Positions 1 to 12,173 of a stretch of DNA of 64,000 bases are shown in pieces. The position numbers and the translations under genes are program-made. The stretch is from Vibrio azureus (GTDB lineage Bacteria; Pseudomonadota; Gammaproteobacteria; Enterobacterales; Vibrionaceae): NCBI RefSeq assembly GCF_002849855.1, contig NZ_CP018616.1:2046001-2110000 (forward strand), in the 5' to 3' direction. The notes under the pieces were generated by a model. That model was given only the letters and a program-made list of their open reading frames with translations. It had not been told where the DNA came from and did not search any database. Positions within the stretch are counted from its first letter, which is position 1. Each line of letters starts with the position of its first letter.

Positions 1-2
1 AA

Positions 3-350
<348 letters not shown>

Positions 351-356
351 ACACGA

Positions 357-400
357 TATACCCAAGTAACCTAAAAATGCTCAGTGCAGTGAGGCGAACG
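357..400. repeat. Dispersed Vibrio intergenic repeat, copy 1
   Basis: Begins TATACCCAAGTAACCT and continues with a TGCTCAGTGCAGTGAGG segment. It belongs to the repeat family seen again near 1031, 5061, 14597, 28157, 30557, 31090, 32862, 39636 and 40132. A short partial copy (CACAAGTAACCTCAA) lies near 470-484. Confidence 0.7.
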
Positions 401-583
401 ATAAATTAAAGTAGAGAACCAGTCATAGCAACGGCTATTGCTGGTTCTCTGATGAGCTGGTTCGTGTACACAAGTAACCTCAATATACCTCTCAATAAAA
501 AATAAAAATTATCCTTTACCTCAACTTAACCTGAGGTTTTATTCTAGCGCTTGTTGGTTTTAGAGTAAAAACAAGGAGAACTT

Positions 584-1006
584 ATGATCCAACTTGAGCA
601 TGTAAACTTAGTCGTAAAAGACATTCCTGCAGTACTAAAATTCTATCTTGTTGCCTTCCCACATTGGAAAGTAAGAGCAGAGGGGACAGGCGAATGGCAT
701 GGTAAACCAAGAAACTGGCTGCATTTTGGCGATGATTATCAATATCTCGCGTTTAGTGATCATGGTGAAGGCGTCAATCGAAATCTGTCCGGACATCAAG
801 TTGGGCTCGCGCATTTTGCCTATGTAACAAACAATATTGATGGCGTCATACAACGCTTAACTTCTGCAGGCTACCCGATTCATAATCCCGGGACAGAAAA
901 TCCATATCGGAAAAATGTCTACTTTATTGATCCGGCTGGCTTTGAAATAGAATTCGTCGAATACCTCAGCGACGATCCAAAATTACGTAACTCTTCCGAA
1001 GAATAA
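584..1006 (+). CDS. VOC (glyoxalase/bleomycin-resistance) family protein
   Basis: A 140-residue single-domain protein with the vicinal oxygen chelate fold. The N-terminus IQLEHVNLVVKDIPAVLKFY and the C-terminal strand KNVYFIDPAGFEIEFVEYL are family hallmarks; H6 and the late Glu in EIEFVE are probable metal ligands. A good Shine-Dalgarno (AAGGAG) lies 7 nt before the ATG. The gene stands alone, with dispersed repeats on both sides. The family includes lyases, dioxygenases and resistance proteins, and the substrate cannot be told from sequence. Confidence 0.85.
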   Translation: MIQLEHVNLVVKDIPAVLKFYLVAFPHWKVRAEGTGEWHGKPRNWLHFGDDYQYLAFSDHGEGVNRNLSGHQVGLAHFAYVTNNIDGVIQRLTSAGYPIHNPGTENPYRKNVYFIDPAGFEIEFVEYLSDDPKLRNSSEE

Positions 1007-1030
1007 TCAAACCCGATTTGAGATAATAAG

Positions 1031-1099
1031 TATACTCAAGTAACCTCAAGGTGCTGTGTTCAGCGAGATGACCTTGGGGAGCGTGTCACTTGGGTATAT
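1031..1099. repeat. Dispersed Vibrio intergenic repeat, copy 2 (with inverted end)
   Basis: TATACTCAAGTAACCTCAAGG at the left is answered by CACTTGGGTATA at the right (about 1087-1098), so this copy is a near-complete inverted-repeat element of about 69 bp and could fold as a hairpin. The rest of the 343-bp gap to the next gene (1100-1349) is AT-rich with nothing recognisable except the promoter side of the DUF898 gene. Confidence 0.75.
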
Positions 1100-1349
1100 T
1101 ATTTACGCTGGTCATCACCCGACTGGTGTGAATAATCGAGAAAAAACATCAATATTTTTTCTTACTAACATGTTTTATTTTCACTATTAAAATAAACACT
1201 TTTACGCCTTTGAAATCATAATTTTTTAGCTTCCAGTAAAATTAACTACCTCAATCCACAAGCATAATAAAATCAGCTCAATCAAACCAAGTTCAATTGA
1301 TATTACTGATGTGTTAGCATCTTTTTTTTATTAAACGTCAGGAAAAATT

Positions 1350-2528
1350 GTGAATCAGCGACACCTCTCAAACGGGATGAATTTTAAAGGCCAAAGTGGC
1401 GAGTTCTTTGGTATTTGGATCGTTAACATTTTACTCTCAATTATTACTCTAGGTCTTTATTCTCCTTGGGCAAAAGTAAGAACCATGCGCTACTTTTATG
1501 GTAATACTTTTCTTAATGGTGATAACTTTGAATATCATGCCACCCCTTACCAAATTTTAAAAGGAAGATTATTGGCTTTAGCTATAATGACCATGTTCGT
1601 TATTGTTAATTTATTTTCTCCTTCTGTAAGTCAAATTTTAATTTTTATTTTTTATCTTGCTATTCCTTGGTTTATGTGGAGCAACGCTCGATTTGATGCA
1701 GCAATGACCAGCTACCGTAATGTTCATTTTTCATTTAATGCTTCATGTGCAGATGCCTATGCAGTGATCCTTGGTCGTGTCATTGTCGCATTCGCTATAT
1801 TTTTCGGTTTGGGAATATTATTTAGTGTAGTTGTAAAAATTCTCCCCCATCATTATATGCAAGCAATCACTATTATTTATATAGTAATGATTGCGCCAGT
1901 AATAATTGCTCTCTATGCTTGGCTTTTTTCAGGAGTCAAGAATTATTTCGTCAATGGTTATCAATATGGCAATTTGAAATTCAGTGCTTCACTCGAAACT
2001 GGTTTCTTTAGTCAATTATTTTTTAAAGCTTTCGCCATAAGCGCTGTTCTCATGAGCATCACTGCAATGGTGATTCTTTCTGTTCGCAGTTCATTCTTTA
2101 TGAGTACTCAATCACATTTACTATTAATGCGTTCATTCGATACGGCTCTTTTTGCTTTAATTTTTATCCCCGCACTACTCTTGGTTGCAGTTGTCCAATC
2201 TTACATAACCGTTAGAACGCAAAATTATATTCTCTCTCAGCTTCAACTCAACATCACAGAACAAGAAGAACCGAATTATCAGTTTAAATCGACCTTAAAG
2301 GTAGAGGATCACCTTTGGTTAACAGCATCCAACATTCTTATCCAGATATTTACTCTTGGACTAGCCAGACCTTGGGTGATGGTTCGTACTGCTCATTATG
2401 TGATGAATAATACGATGGTGATCGGTGATTTAGAGCAACTCAAAGCTATTGGCCAAGCAACACCTGATAAATCCGCTTTCTCCGATGAAGTTGCCCAAGC
2501 TTATAATATTGATCTTGGAATCGGTTAA
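1350..2528 (+). CDS. DUF898 (YjgN-like) multi-pass membrane protein
   Basis: A 392-residue inner-membrane protein with several long hydrophobic segments. It carries the DUF898 signature twice: the N-terminal NGMNFKGQSGEFFGIWIVNI...YSPWAKVRTMRYFYGNT, and a second degenerate half near residues 315-355 with LWLTASNILIQ...ARPWVMVRTAHYV. The start is GTG with CAGGA 8 nt upstream; an ATG nine codons later is possible. Its stop overlaps the start of the M48 peptidase (TAATG), so the two are translationally coupled. DUF898-M48 pairs recur in proteobacteria. Function is unknown; a membrane quality-control partnership is inference. Confidence 0.85.
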   Translation: MNQRHLSNGMNFKGQSGEFFGIWIVNILLSIITLGLYSPWAKVRTMRYFYGNTFLNGDNFEYHATPYQILKGRLLALAIMTMFVIVNLFSPSVSQILIFIFYLAIPWFMWSNARFDAAMTSYRNVHFSFNASCADAYAVILGRVIVAFAIFFGLGILFSVVVKILPHHYMQAITIIYIVMIAPVIIALYAWLFSGVKNYFVNGYQYGNLKFSASLETGFFSQLFFKAFAISAVLMSITAMVILSVRSSFFMSTQSHLLLMRSFDTALFALIFIPALLLVAVVQSYITVRTQNYILSQLQLNITEQEEPNYQFKSTLKVEDHLWLTASNILIQIFTLGLARPWVMVRTAHYVMNNTMVIGDLEQLKAIGQATPDKSAFSDEVAQAYNIDLGIG

Positions 2529-3523
2529 TGAAATTTAAAGGAAAGGCTTTCCCACCAAAGTCTTCGGTGCGACATAACGCAGAACTTGACGTCAGTCGAA
2601 TTGATTCAGTAGCACTGTCTGTTGCTGATGAGAAGCTTATTTGCGACCTAAACCATATTGAGATATCTGAATCAATGGGACATTTACCCGATCGCTTTGT
2701 TTTGCCAAGTGGCTGGGTTTTTATCCCTGAGAAAACGCAAGAACTCAATCAATGGCTTAAGCAATATGGGAATACCACCTTTCTAAGTAGATTAGAGTCA
2801 AAACAAAAAATTTGGCTGTCGTCTCTGCTTTTGTTGATTGTCCTTGGTTTAGGGAGTTATCACTACATCTTGCCCTGGTTCAGTGATAGCATCGCCGAAG
2901 CTGTACCTCATAAGCTTACCCAAAAACTTGGTGATATCACTCTACAAACCTTGGAAGAGAGTTTACAGCCCTCTCAGATTAGCCAAGAGCAACAACAGCA
3001 AATAAGACAAAGGTTCAAAAATCAACTAACAGCCTTCAATGTCCCTTTAGACAATGTAGAAATCTTTTTTTACTCATCAGATTTTGGGGCAAATGCGTTT
3101 GCTTTGCCTGGGGGAAAAATCATTATATTGGATGATATGATCAACCTAATGAGAACCCCTGAGCAATTGGATAGTGTGCTTTTCCATGAACTTGGCCATG
3201 TTTATCATCGCCATATGCTTAAAGGGCTGGTTTACTCCAGCTTGCTTTCCGTAGGCATGGCGCTACTCACAGGCGATAATGCGATGTTAATTGATAGTAT
3301 GGCCGCCGGGGGGCTATTTATTCTTATGAATCGATATACCCAAGAAGCAGAAAGAGAAGCCGACCTCTTTGCTAAGCAAGCCATGCTAAACATACATGCT
3401 GAGACGAAACCTATGGTAGAGATGTTTGAGTTACTGAACCAATCTACATCTTCGCCGATGAACTATCCTCAATGGCTGAGTAGTCATCCTAGGTTAGATG
3501 ACCGCATCCAAGCATCACAATAA
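2528..3523 (+). CDS. M48 family zinc metallopeptidase
   Basis: 331 residues. There is a cytoplasmic N-terminal part, one transmembrane helix at about residues 96-114 (IWLSSLLLLIVLGLGSYHYIL), a low-complexity Gln stretch near 150-160 and a C-terminal M48 domain. Zinc ligands are visible in LFHELGHVYHRH (HExxH) and in the third-ligand helix QEAEREADLFAKQ. This places it with membrane-anchored Oma1/HtpX/LoiP-type proteases. It is coupled to the DUF898 gene and followed by a terminator. The DUF898 protein is the obvious candidate partner or substrate carrier, but this is inferred from linkage only. Confidence 0.88.
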   Translation: MKFKGKAFPPKSSVRHNAELDVSRIDSVALSVADEKLICDLNHIEISESMGHLPDRFVLPSGWVFIPEKTQELNQWLKQYGNTTFLSRLESKQKIWLSSLLLLIVLGLGSYHYILPWFSDSIAEAVPHKLTQKLGDITLQTLEESLQPSQISQEQQQQIRQRFKNQLTAFNVPLDNVEIFFYSSDFGANAFALPGGKIIILDDMINLMRTPEQLDSVLFHELGHVYHRHMLKGLVYSSLLSVGMALLTGDNAMLIDSMAAGGLFILMNRYTQEAEREADLFAKQAMLNIHAETKPMVEMFELLNQSTSSPMNYPQWLSSHPRLDDRIQASQ

Positions 3524-3528
3524 GTCAT

Positions 3529-3560
3529 ACCGAGCTCATTATTTATGGGCTCGGTTTTTT
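3529..3560 (+). terminator. Rho-independent terminator after the M48 gene
   Basis: ACCGAGC / GCTCGGT stem of 7 bp with a 13-nt loop, followed by six Ts. Confidence 0.85.
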
Positions 3561-3584
3561 CACGCTCAATAGGCAACATTATTT

Positions 3585-4511
3585 TTATTGGGAGTCTGAA
3601 AATACACTTCGTGCCGCACGAATCAACTGCATATGGATAGGAACTAGGTCAGCGTGCTCACTGCGGTAACCTCCTCCAACAACAGCCGCAACGGGAATCT
3701 GGTTTTGTTTCGCACATGTCATCAAGAAGGTATCCCTCTCATAGATAGCTTGAGTTGAAACATTTAAAAAGCCAAGCTCATCGTCAGTATGGATATCGAC
3801 TCCCGCATCATAAATAATTAAATCAGGTCGATGCAGATTGATCGCCATTTCAACCACACTTTTAAAGGTCGATAAAAAGGCAGCGTCGTCTGTCCCTCTT
3901 GCCAACGGGATATCTAAATCGGAATCCGGCTTTCTGGCTGGGAAGTTCTTATCGCAGTGAAAAGACAAAGTAATGATATCCGATTCATCTGCGCATAACG
4001 TTGCAGTGCCATCACCATGATGAACATCACTGTCAATGATCAACACTTTATCAATGGCTTCCATGGTTAACATCTGCTTAGCGGCAAGTACTAGATCATT
4101 AAACAAACAAAAGCCACTGCCGAAATCACGATGGGCATGATGGTAGCCACCACTTAAATGAATAGCTACTCCGTGTTCATATGCTTTTTCGGCGGTCATT
4201 ACCGTCCCACCAGCAGAAGTCAACGTACGCTCAATGAGTGCATCACTCCAAGGAAAGCCTATCCGACGCATCTTTGCAGCAGGTAACTGGCCACTGACCA
4301 AAAGATCGACGTACTCTTCACTATGCACTTGTTTTATGGTTTCGATACCAAGTGGCTTTGGTTGGAAAAAGACAGCAGGGATCGTCCAATGACCTTTTTC
4401 TCGCTCTGCGAGTACAGCTTGGTATAGATAGGCATATTTCATGATTGGGTAACGATGACCCACAGGTAAATCAAGTTGTGAATAAATCGGATGGTAGATC
4501 AGAGGAAGCAT
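3585..4511 (-). CDS. Histone deacetylase superfamily (class II/AcuC-like) hydrolase
   Basis: 308 residues from the ATG at 4511; an upstream in-frame TTG at 4550 has poorer support. It belongs to the arginase-deacetylase fold of zinc amidohydrolases. Visible motifs are the HDAC entry LPLIYHPIYSQLDLPVGHR, GGYHHAHRDFGSGFCLFND with the paired active-site His, VLIIDSDVHHGDGT with the zinc-binding D and H, and DAGVDIHTDDELG with the third zinc ligand. Bacterial members act on acetoin regulation (AcuC), acetylpolyamines or unknown acyl substrates. The catalytic set appears complete; substrate is unknown. It converges on the M48 operon. Confidence 0.88.
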   Translation of the reverse strand: MLPLIYHPIYSQLDLPVGHRYPIMKYAYLYQAVLAEREKGHWTIPAVFFQPKPLGIETIKQVHSEEYVDLLVSGQLPAAKMRRIGFPWSDALIERTLTSAGGTVMTAEKAYEHGVAIHLSGGYHHAHRDFGSGFCLFNDLVLAAKQMLTMEAIDKVLIIDSDVHHGDGTATLCADESDIITLSFHCDKNFPARKPDSDLDIPLARGTDDAAFLSTFKSVVEMAINLHRPDLIIYDAGVDIHTDDELGFLNVSTQAIYERDTFLMTCAKQNQIPVAAVVGGGYRSEHADLVPIHMQLIRAARSVFSDSQ

Positions 4512-4727
4512 AAGAATTCTTCTTCGTTGCGAGATAAAATCTGGCTTCAATTTTACTGAAGCTGAACGGTCTTGGTAAACCCTTTATTTCAATCAGTTAA
4601 ATAGTAAAAAACACACCGGCTCTTATAAATACCTTCTTCCCAGCGCGCTTTATCTAAGTTACAACTTGAATTTATACAATTTCAAACCAGACTTATTGTT
4701 GAGAATAAACTCACTAAGGAGAAGGTT

Positions 4728-4934
4728 ATGGCTGCTGATAGAGATCTGGTAAACTTCAGTGAAGAGCACGAACTCAATTACTGCTTAAGAAGTGCTGGTA
4801 AACGTCAAACCCAAGCAAATCGTGATGCTCTGATTGATCTTGGCAAACAGGTCAAGCAAGATTTAGGCAAACGTGTCCTGACTCAGGATGACGTTCGAGG
4901 CGCCATTCACAGTCATGATGATATGTTTGAGTAA
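4728..4934 (+). CDS. Small conserved hypothetical protein (68 aa)
   Basis: A short acidic/basic protein preceded by a strong Shine-Dalgarno (AAGGAGAAGG) and followed by a good terminator, so it is very likely expressed. The sequence has QTQANRDALIDLGKQVKQDLGKRVL and ends near HSHDDMFE. No transmembrane segment or signal peptide is visible. It resembles small DUF proteins of vibrios, but I cannot name a family with confidence. It stands alone between the HDAC-like gene and topB. Confidence 0.75.
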   Translation: MAADRDLVNFSEEHELNYCLRSAGKRQTQANRDALIDLGKQVKQDLGKRVLTQDDVRGAIHSHDDMFE

Positions 4935-4962
4935 CGAACGCGTTTTATACATTACAAGCACA

Positions 4963-4995
4963 AAAGCGGCACCACTCAACGCCGCTTTGTTTTTT
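4963..4995 (+). terminator. Terminator of the 68-aa gene
   Basis: AAAGCGGC / GCCGCTTT stem with a 10-nt loop and a following GTTTTTT run. Confidence 0.85.
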
Positions 4996-5060
4996 ATTCA
5001 TACGCTGTTAACGGCTCTTAATGTAATATCTAAGCATCGTTCCACGCCTGAAATCTAAGT

Positions 5061-5107
5061 ACGTCTCGCTGAACACAGCATCTTGAGGTTACTTGGGTAC
5101 AGGTATA
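5061..5107. repeat. Dispersed Vibrio intergenic repeat, copy 3
   Basis: Reverse orientation relative to copy 1: GCTGAACACAGCATCTTGAG followed by GTTACTTGGGTAC. Lies just downstream of topB. Confidence 0.75.
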
Positions 5108-5111
5108 ACAC

Positions 5112-7076
5112 TTACTGAGTTGATTTGCGCCTTCCCGATGCCGCTGTTGTTTTGCTTTTCTTATAGCTGCGTTTTTTACGTTTAAATGCTGGCCGTTCTA
5201 CTTTAGGTAAGGATCGTAATGAATCTGGGACACCTCCCTGTTTAACTTGCTGCATTAACCCATCAATACGCTGCTCCAACGCTTGCATGAATGGTAAATA
5301 AGCTTGGTTACGCTCTGCCATACCTTGCAGTTGATGCTCCCAATGTGCCGTCATATCTGGAAACGTAGACTCTTCTGGCAAAGCATGAATTAAGCCTCTC
5401 CCTGCTGGTGAACTGAGAATGGATTTTCCTTGCCGAGTCAGTAGTTGACGCTTAAACAAAGTATCCAAAATCCCTGCGCGGGTCGCTTCAGTGCCAAGAC
5501 CATCTGTTTCACGTAGTATTTTTTTCAGCTCTTTGTTTGCCACGTATCTGGCGATACCCGTCATAGCTTGCAACAAAGTCGCTTCTGTAAAGTGCTTCGG
5601 AGGCTCAGTTTTGCGATCCTTAATTTCTCCTTCACGGCAGGTAAGGACTGTCCCTTTCGTTAACGGAGGAACCGTATCGATCCCTTCTTCTTCCTTATCG
5701 GTTTTACCCATTAAGGTTTTCCAACCGGGTTCAACCAGCTGTCGACCTTTAGCAATAAAAGTACCTCCTGCAATATCAAAGACTAACTTCGCCTCAGCAT
5801 ACACTGCCGGTGGATAAAATTGCATTAAGTATTGACGAGCAATCAACTGGTAAACTTTGCTTTGATCAGCGGATAACGCAGCGGGGTTAACTTGCTTAGG
5901 AGTAGGAATAATTGCATGGTGAGCATCGACTTTTTTATCATTCCAAGCTTTAGATTTCAGACTCAGGTTTGCACCAAAAACAGCAGTTTGTAACGCTGCG
6001 TCATTATGGCTGATCGCGGCAGTCACGGAAGCGGCTTGAGCAAAATGCTCTTGAGGAAGATAGCGACAGTCGGAACGTGGATAGGTGATCAGCTTATGTC
6101 TTTCATATAAAGCCTGACAAGTATCTAAAACTTGCTGAGCACTCATGCCGTAACGTTTTGCGGCATCAATTTGTAATGAAGACAGAGAGTAAGGCAATGG
6201 GGCCGATTGCTTGGTTTGCTTTTGTTCAGATTCGACTACTGTAGCGGGCTGATTAGCAATTCGTTGCGCGACGTTCTCAACCAGTTTTCGGCTCAAGACT
6301 CGGCCATCTTCATCTTGCCAAGGTTTACACGCTTCACTCGGTTTCCAACGAGCTCGAATGTCGAATGTACCATTGTGATCTTGATATGGGATCAGTGCGT
6401 GCAAGGTAAAATAGTCCTTCGGAACAAAGTGTTCAATCTCTTCATCCCGCCGCACAACTAAGCCCAAAACTGGTGTTTGTACACGTCCTACTGACAACAC
6501 ACCTTGATAGCCCGCTTGCTGTCCCAGCAGCGTGTAAGCTCTAGACATGTTCATCCCATACAACCAATCCGCTCGCGAACGAGCTAGCGCAGAAACGGAC
6601 AGAGGAATGAAGTCGCGGTTGCTACGCATAGTATTGATGGCTCGCTTTACCGCTGGTAGGTTTAAGTCTGAAATCAATAAACGCTGGGTGGCTTCTTTTT
6701 TAGCTTTAGACAACTTACAGTAATCTAACACCTCATCAACCAGGAGTTGCCCTTCCCTGTCTGGGTCACCAGCATGGATCACTTGAGAGGCTTCTTTGAG
6801 AAGCTTACGAATAACCGTCAACTGCTTACTGGCACTTGACCTCGGTCTCAATTGCCACTGCTCTGGGACGATAGGGAGATCGGCGAGGTTCCATTTCTTA
6901 TAACGCTCGTCATAAACATCTGGCTCCACCTGCTCCAGCAAATGTCCAATACACCAAGTGACGATATCGCCATTGCCACAACGAATAAATCCTTGTTCTT
7001 TCTTCTGAGGATTAGGCAATGCCGACGCAATCGCGCGACCTAAGCTGGGTTTTTCGGCAATAAACAGACGAGTCAT
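5112..7076 (-). CDS. topB: DNA topoisomerase III
   Basis: 654 residues, type IA topoisomerase. The Toprim domain starts at the N-terminus ([20 protein letters not shown]) and contains [17 protein letters not shown] with the acidic metal-binding DxD-E set. The active-site tyrosine lies in [14 protein letters not shown]. The C-terminus is a basic tail ([11 protein letters not shown]...). It decatenates and relaxes negatively supercoiled DNA at replication and recombination intermediates. I chose the ATG at 7076 because it begins the conserved [11 protein letters not shown]; the extra three codons upstream start at TTG. Linkage with the ydjA-like gene is as in enterobacteria, although selD is absent here. 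Confidence 0.95.
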   Translation of the reverse strand: MTRLFIAEKPSLGRAIASALPNPQKKEQGFIRCGNGDIVTWCIGHLLEQVEPDVYDERYKKWNLADLPIVPEQWQLRPRSSASKQLTVIRKLLKEASQVIHAGDPDREGQLLVDEVLDYCKLSKAKKEATQRLLISDLNLPAVKRAINTMRSNRDFIPLSVSALARSRADWLYGMNMSRAYTLLGQQAGYQGVLSVGRVQTPVLGLVVRRDEEIEHFVPKDYFTLHALIPYQDHNGTFDIRARWKPSEACKPWQDEDGRVLSRKLVENVAQRIANQPATVVESEQKQTKQSAPLPYSLSSLQIDAAKRYGMSAQQVLDTCQALYERHKLITYPRSDCRYLPQEHFAQAASVTAAISHNDAALQTAVFGANLSLKSKAWNDKKVDAHHAIIPTPKQVNPAALSADQSKVYQLIARQYLMQFYPPAVYAEAKLVFDIAGGTFIAKGRQLVEPGWKTLMGKTDKEEEGIDTVPPLTKGTVLTCREGEIKDRKTEPPKHFTEATLLQAMTGIARYVANKELKKILRETDGLGTEATRAGILDTLFKRQLLTRQGKSILSSPAGRGLIHALPEESTFPDMTAHWEHQLQGMAERNQAYLPFMQALEQRIDGLMQQVKQGGVPDSLRSLPKVERPAFKRKKRSYKKSKTTAASGRRKSTQ

Positions 7077-7215
7077 AATGATCAAATCGTAAAATTAATT
7101 AGGGTGACATTATCTAATGTCACCCTAGTAAATCAAGAAAAACTGTATAAATAAACAGATACGCTCATCATTGACCGCAAGATACTCTGATTTACAGCTT
7201 CTATTCTACAACTGG

Positions 7216-7764
7216 TTAGATAAACTCAACAAACTGAGTGAGATCTCGTTCTGGCACTTTTAATGGAGTACACCCTGGCGTACCAAGATAAAGAAAACCG
7301 ACAATCTCATCTTCCCCTTCCAAGCCAAAGGCCTGATGTACCTCGGGATGGAACATCCATTTACCCGAGCGCCAAAAGCCTTGAAAGCCTTGCGCAACCG
7401 CTGCCATTTGCATCGCTTGAACAGCACAACCAGCCGACAGGTGCTGCTCCAACGCTGGCACTTTGTCATGAGGGGTCACTTTAGCAATCACAGTGATCAC
7501 CATAGGTGCGCGAAAAGGTGCATTTTTTACTTTTTCAATGATCGCATCATCACTGTTTTCTGCCTGTGCTGCTTTCACTAAAATATCAGACAGTTTTTTC
7601 AGGCCATCGCCTTGAGCAATCACAAAACGCCAAGGAGTAAGACCTGCATGATCAGGCGCTCTTAGGCCTGCACGAATAATATTCTCTAATGCTTTACCCT
7701 CTGGTGCTGGTTCAGACAATTTGGCGATTGAGCGGCGATTAAGCAAAAGATCAAGAGCTTCCAT
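7216..7764 (-). CDS. ydjA: Nitroreductase family oxidoreductase (YdjA-like)
   Basis: 182 residues, a small FMN-dependent flavoprotein that acts as a homodimer with NAD(P)H. The N-terminal LLLNRRSIAKLSEPAPEGKALENII and RAGLRAPDHAGLTPWRFVIA match the short YdjA subgroup, which lacks part of the usual lid. The C-terminal GFLYLGTPGCTP is also conserved. The ATG at 7764 sits 6-8 nt after AAAGGAT, better than the ATG two codons upstream. Physiological substrate is unknown for the family. Confidence 0.88.
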   Translation of the reverse strand: MEALDLLLNRRSIAKLSEPAPEGKALENIIRAGLRAPDHAGLTPWRFVIAQGDGLKKLSDILVKAAQAENSDDAIIEKVKNAPFRAPMVITVIAKVTPHDKVPALEQHLSAGCAVQAMQMAAVAQGFQGFWRSGKWMFHPEVHQAFGLEGEDEIVGFLYLGTPGCTPLKVPERDLTQFVEFI

Positions 7765-7873
7765 GAGCATATCCTTTATGAATTCTGTATAAAATCGTAC
7801 TTTTTAACTCTAGCATAATCAGGCCCTGCGATTAACGGTCGGTTTTGTAAGGGTATAAATACAAAAGAAATAA

Positions 7874-7903
7874 AAAAGCGCGCTATGCCTACAGCGCGCT
7901 TTA
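7874..7903 (-). terminator. Terminator between fadH and the YdjA-like gene
   Basis: 10-bp stem AAAGCGCGCT / AGCGCGCTTT with an 8-nt loop. Read on the minus strand it ends in a run of Ts. It lies upstream of ydjA on that strand and close to the fadH stop, so it most likely ends neighbouring minus-strand transcription. Confidence 0.7.
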
Positions 7904-7937
7904 TTAACGGGTTATAATCTGGGCCAACTCTAAGACT

Positions 7938-9953
<2,016 letters not shown>

Positions 9954-10129
9954 TCAGCATCCATTTTTATTATGGTCAGACCACTTTAAGCGTCGCAAAC
10001 ATAAAAATCAAACACTCGTTTACATTTTTGCAACACAAATCAATCTCGTTACAAAATATGCCAATTATCCTACGCTCATGATATGCTGAACCGTTATTAC
10101 CTTTCAGAAGATTAAATACTGCGCCATTG

Positions 10130-10169
10130 TGACAAGGTTCATTATTTCGTGACAAGGCTCACTATTCCG
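10130..10169. repeat. Tandem 20-bp direct repeat upstream of sppA
   Basis: Two adjacent 20-bp units, TGACAAGGTTCATTATTTCG and TGACAAGGCTCACTATTCCG, with three differences. They end 13 bp before the sppA start and could bind a regulator or be a recent slippage duplication. Confidence 0.75.
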
Positions 10170-10182
10170 TTATGGGGAAAAA

Positions 10183-12033
10183 ATGAAAAACATCTTCAAA
10201 CTTATTGGTCTGATTTTTAAGGGAATATGGAAAGTTATTACCTTCATCAGACTGGCCTTGGCAAACGTACTTTTCCTGGTATTCATTGCCACTCTTTACT
10301 TCGCATTAACCTACAGTGCACCTGAGCAACCTGTTCTCGAGAAAGAATCGGCGCTGGTTTTGAATCTATCTGGCTCAATTGTCGAGCAAAGTCACTACAT
10401 CAGTGCGATGGATTCCCTTACAGGGTCTGCTTTTGGTGGCGACATACCTGAAGAAAACGTTTTATTCGATATCGTCGACACCATTCGTCATGCTAAAGAT
10501 GACCCAAAAGTATCAGGTTTGGTTCTGGCTCTTGGCAACATGCAAGAAACCAATTTAACCAAGTTGCGCTACATTGCAAAAGCACTCAATGAGTTTAAAA
10601 CGTCTGAAAAACCGATCTATGCGACTGGAAGCTTCTATAACCAAAGCCAATACTATTTAGCGAGCTATGCTGATAAAATCTTCCTTGCGCCAGATGGTGG
10701 AGTGATGATTAAAGGCTACAGTGCGTACTCAATGTACTATAAGTCTCTGCTTGAAAAGCTCGATGTATCAACGCATGTCTTCCGTGTTGGTACTTATAAA
10801 TCTGCCATAGAGCCTTTTATTCGCGACGATATGTCTGAGGCAGCAAAAGAATCGACCACCCGTTGGATCACTCAACTTTGGAGTGCTTACGTCGATGATG
10901 TTGCTTCTAACCGCAAGTTTGCTAACAGCACGCTTAATCCAACCATGGAAGAGCTGCTCGCTGATCTAGAAGCTGTTGAAGGGGATATTGCTCAACTCGC
11001 ACTCAACAAAGGCTTAGTCGATGAGCTTGCAACTCGTGAACAAGTGCGCAAACAGCTGATAGATGTCTTTGGCCAGGACGATAAACACAGTTTTAATGCC
11101 ATTGATTACCATGAATACCGCACCACAGTACTTTCTAACCCAGCGAACTCAGACAATGAAATCGCAGTGGTTGTTGCCAGCGGTACCATCTTAGATGGTG
11201 AGCAACCAAGAGGGACCATCGGTGGTGACACAATTGCAAACAAACTTCGTCAAGCTCGTAATGATGATAAAGTGAAGGCAGTTGTACTCCGCGTCGATAG
11301 CCCTGGCGGTAGCGCCTTTGCTTCTGAAGTGATCAGAAATGAAGTATTAGCCCTCAAAGAAGCTGGTAAACCGGTTGTCGTATCCATGTCGAGCCTAGCG
11401 GCTTCAGGTGGTTACTGGATTTCAATGAGCGCAGATAAAATCATCGCTCAACCGACGACCCTGACAGGATCGATTGGCATTTTCAGTGTGATTACTACCT
11501 TTGAAAAGAGCTTACACAAATTAGGCATCAATACTGATGGTATTGGCACTTCGCCGTTTTCTGGTGACGGTATCACAACAGGCCTCTCGGCAGGTGCAGC
11601 ACAAGCTTTCCAACTTGGCATTAATCACGGCTACAAACGCTTTACGACCCTAGTCAGCTCTAGCCGAGACATTCCGTTAACTGAAGTCGATCACGTCGCA
11701 CAAGGTCACGTTTGGACAGGTCAAGATGCATTGTCGTTTAATCTGGTCGATCAAATGGGTGATTTTGATGATGCCATTGATGCAGCAGCACAATTAGCTA
11801 ACCTTGAATCATACGACCTCAACTGGATTGAAGAGCCACTGTCACCTGCTGAACTCTTCCTACAGCAGTTCATGCAGCAAGTGAAAGTCTCTTATGGTGT
11901 CGACGCGATGAGCTTGGTACCTAAGAGCCTTCAACCGATTGCTAAACAGTTGAACCAAGATGCAAGTTTGCTTCAGAGCTTCAATGATCCAAAGGGAATC
12001 TATGCATTTTGTTTGAACTGCCAAGTTCAATAG
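10183..12033 (+). CDS. sppA: Signal peptide peptidase SppA, 67K type (protease IV)
   Basis: 616 residues, inner-membrane serine protease that degrades cleaved signal peptides on the periplasmic side. An N-terminal transmembrane anchor lies at about residues 25-47. It is the long tandem form: the N-terminal domain carries the catalytic lysine in FRVGTYKSAIEPF, and the C-terminal domain carries the nucleophile serine in VVSMSSLAASGGYW. This matches the E. coli Lys-Ser dyad split across two domains. A strong terminator follows. ansA is next on the same strand, the order seen in E. coli. Confidence 0.95.
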   Translation: MKNIFKLIGLIFKGIWKVITFIRLALANVLFLVFIATLYFALTYSAPEQPVLEKESALVLNLSGSIVEQSHYISAMDSLTGSAFGGDIPEENVLFDIVDTIRHAKDDPKVSGLVLALGNMQETNLTKLRYIAKALNEFKTSEKPIYATGSFYNQSQYYLASYADKIFLAPDGGVMIKGYSAYSMYYKSLLEKLDVSTHVFRVGTYKSAIEPFIRDDMSEAAKESTTRWITQLWSAYVDDVASNRKFANSTLNPTMEELLADLEAVEGDIAQLALNKGLVDELATREQVRKQLIDVFGQDDKHSFNAIDYHEYRTTVLSNPANSDNEIAVVVASGTILDGEQPRGTIGGDTIANKLRQARNDDKVKAVVLRVDSPGGSAFASEVIRNEVLALKEAGKPVVVSMSSLAASGGYWISMSADKIIAQPTTLTGSIGIFSVITTFEKSLHKLGINTDGIGTSPFSGDGITTGLSAGAAQAFQLGINHGYKRFTTLVSSSRDIPLTEVDHVAQGHVWTGQDALSFNLVDQMGDFDDAIDAAAQLANLESYDLNWIEEPLSPAELFLQQFMQQVKVSYGVDAMSLVPKSLQPIAKQLNQDASLLQSFNDPKGIYAFCLNCQVQ

Positions 12034-12080
12034 ACTGTTTACAAGCTTTGTCTTGTTAGAAAATTTATAAAGAAAACAAT

Positions 12081-12113
12081 AAAGGGGCGTTCTCATTGAG
12101 ATGCCCCTTTTTA
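12081..12113 (+). terminator. Terminator of sppA
   Basis: AAAGGGGC / GCCCCTTT stem with a 14-nt loop and trailing Ts. Confidence 0.85.
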
Positions 12114-12173
12114 TTAGATGCGATTCCGTTATAATCCCCGCCACTGTTCCCTTACATACAAAAAAGTAGAACG

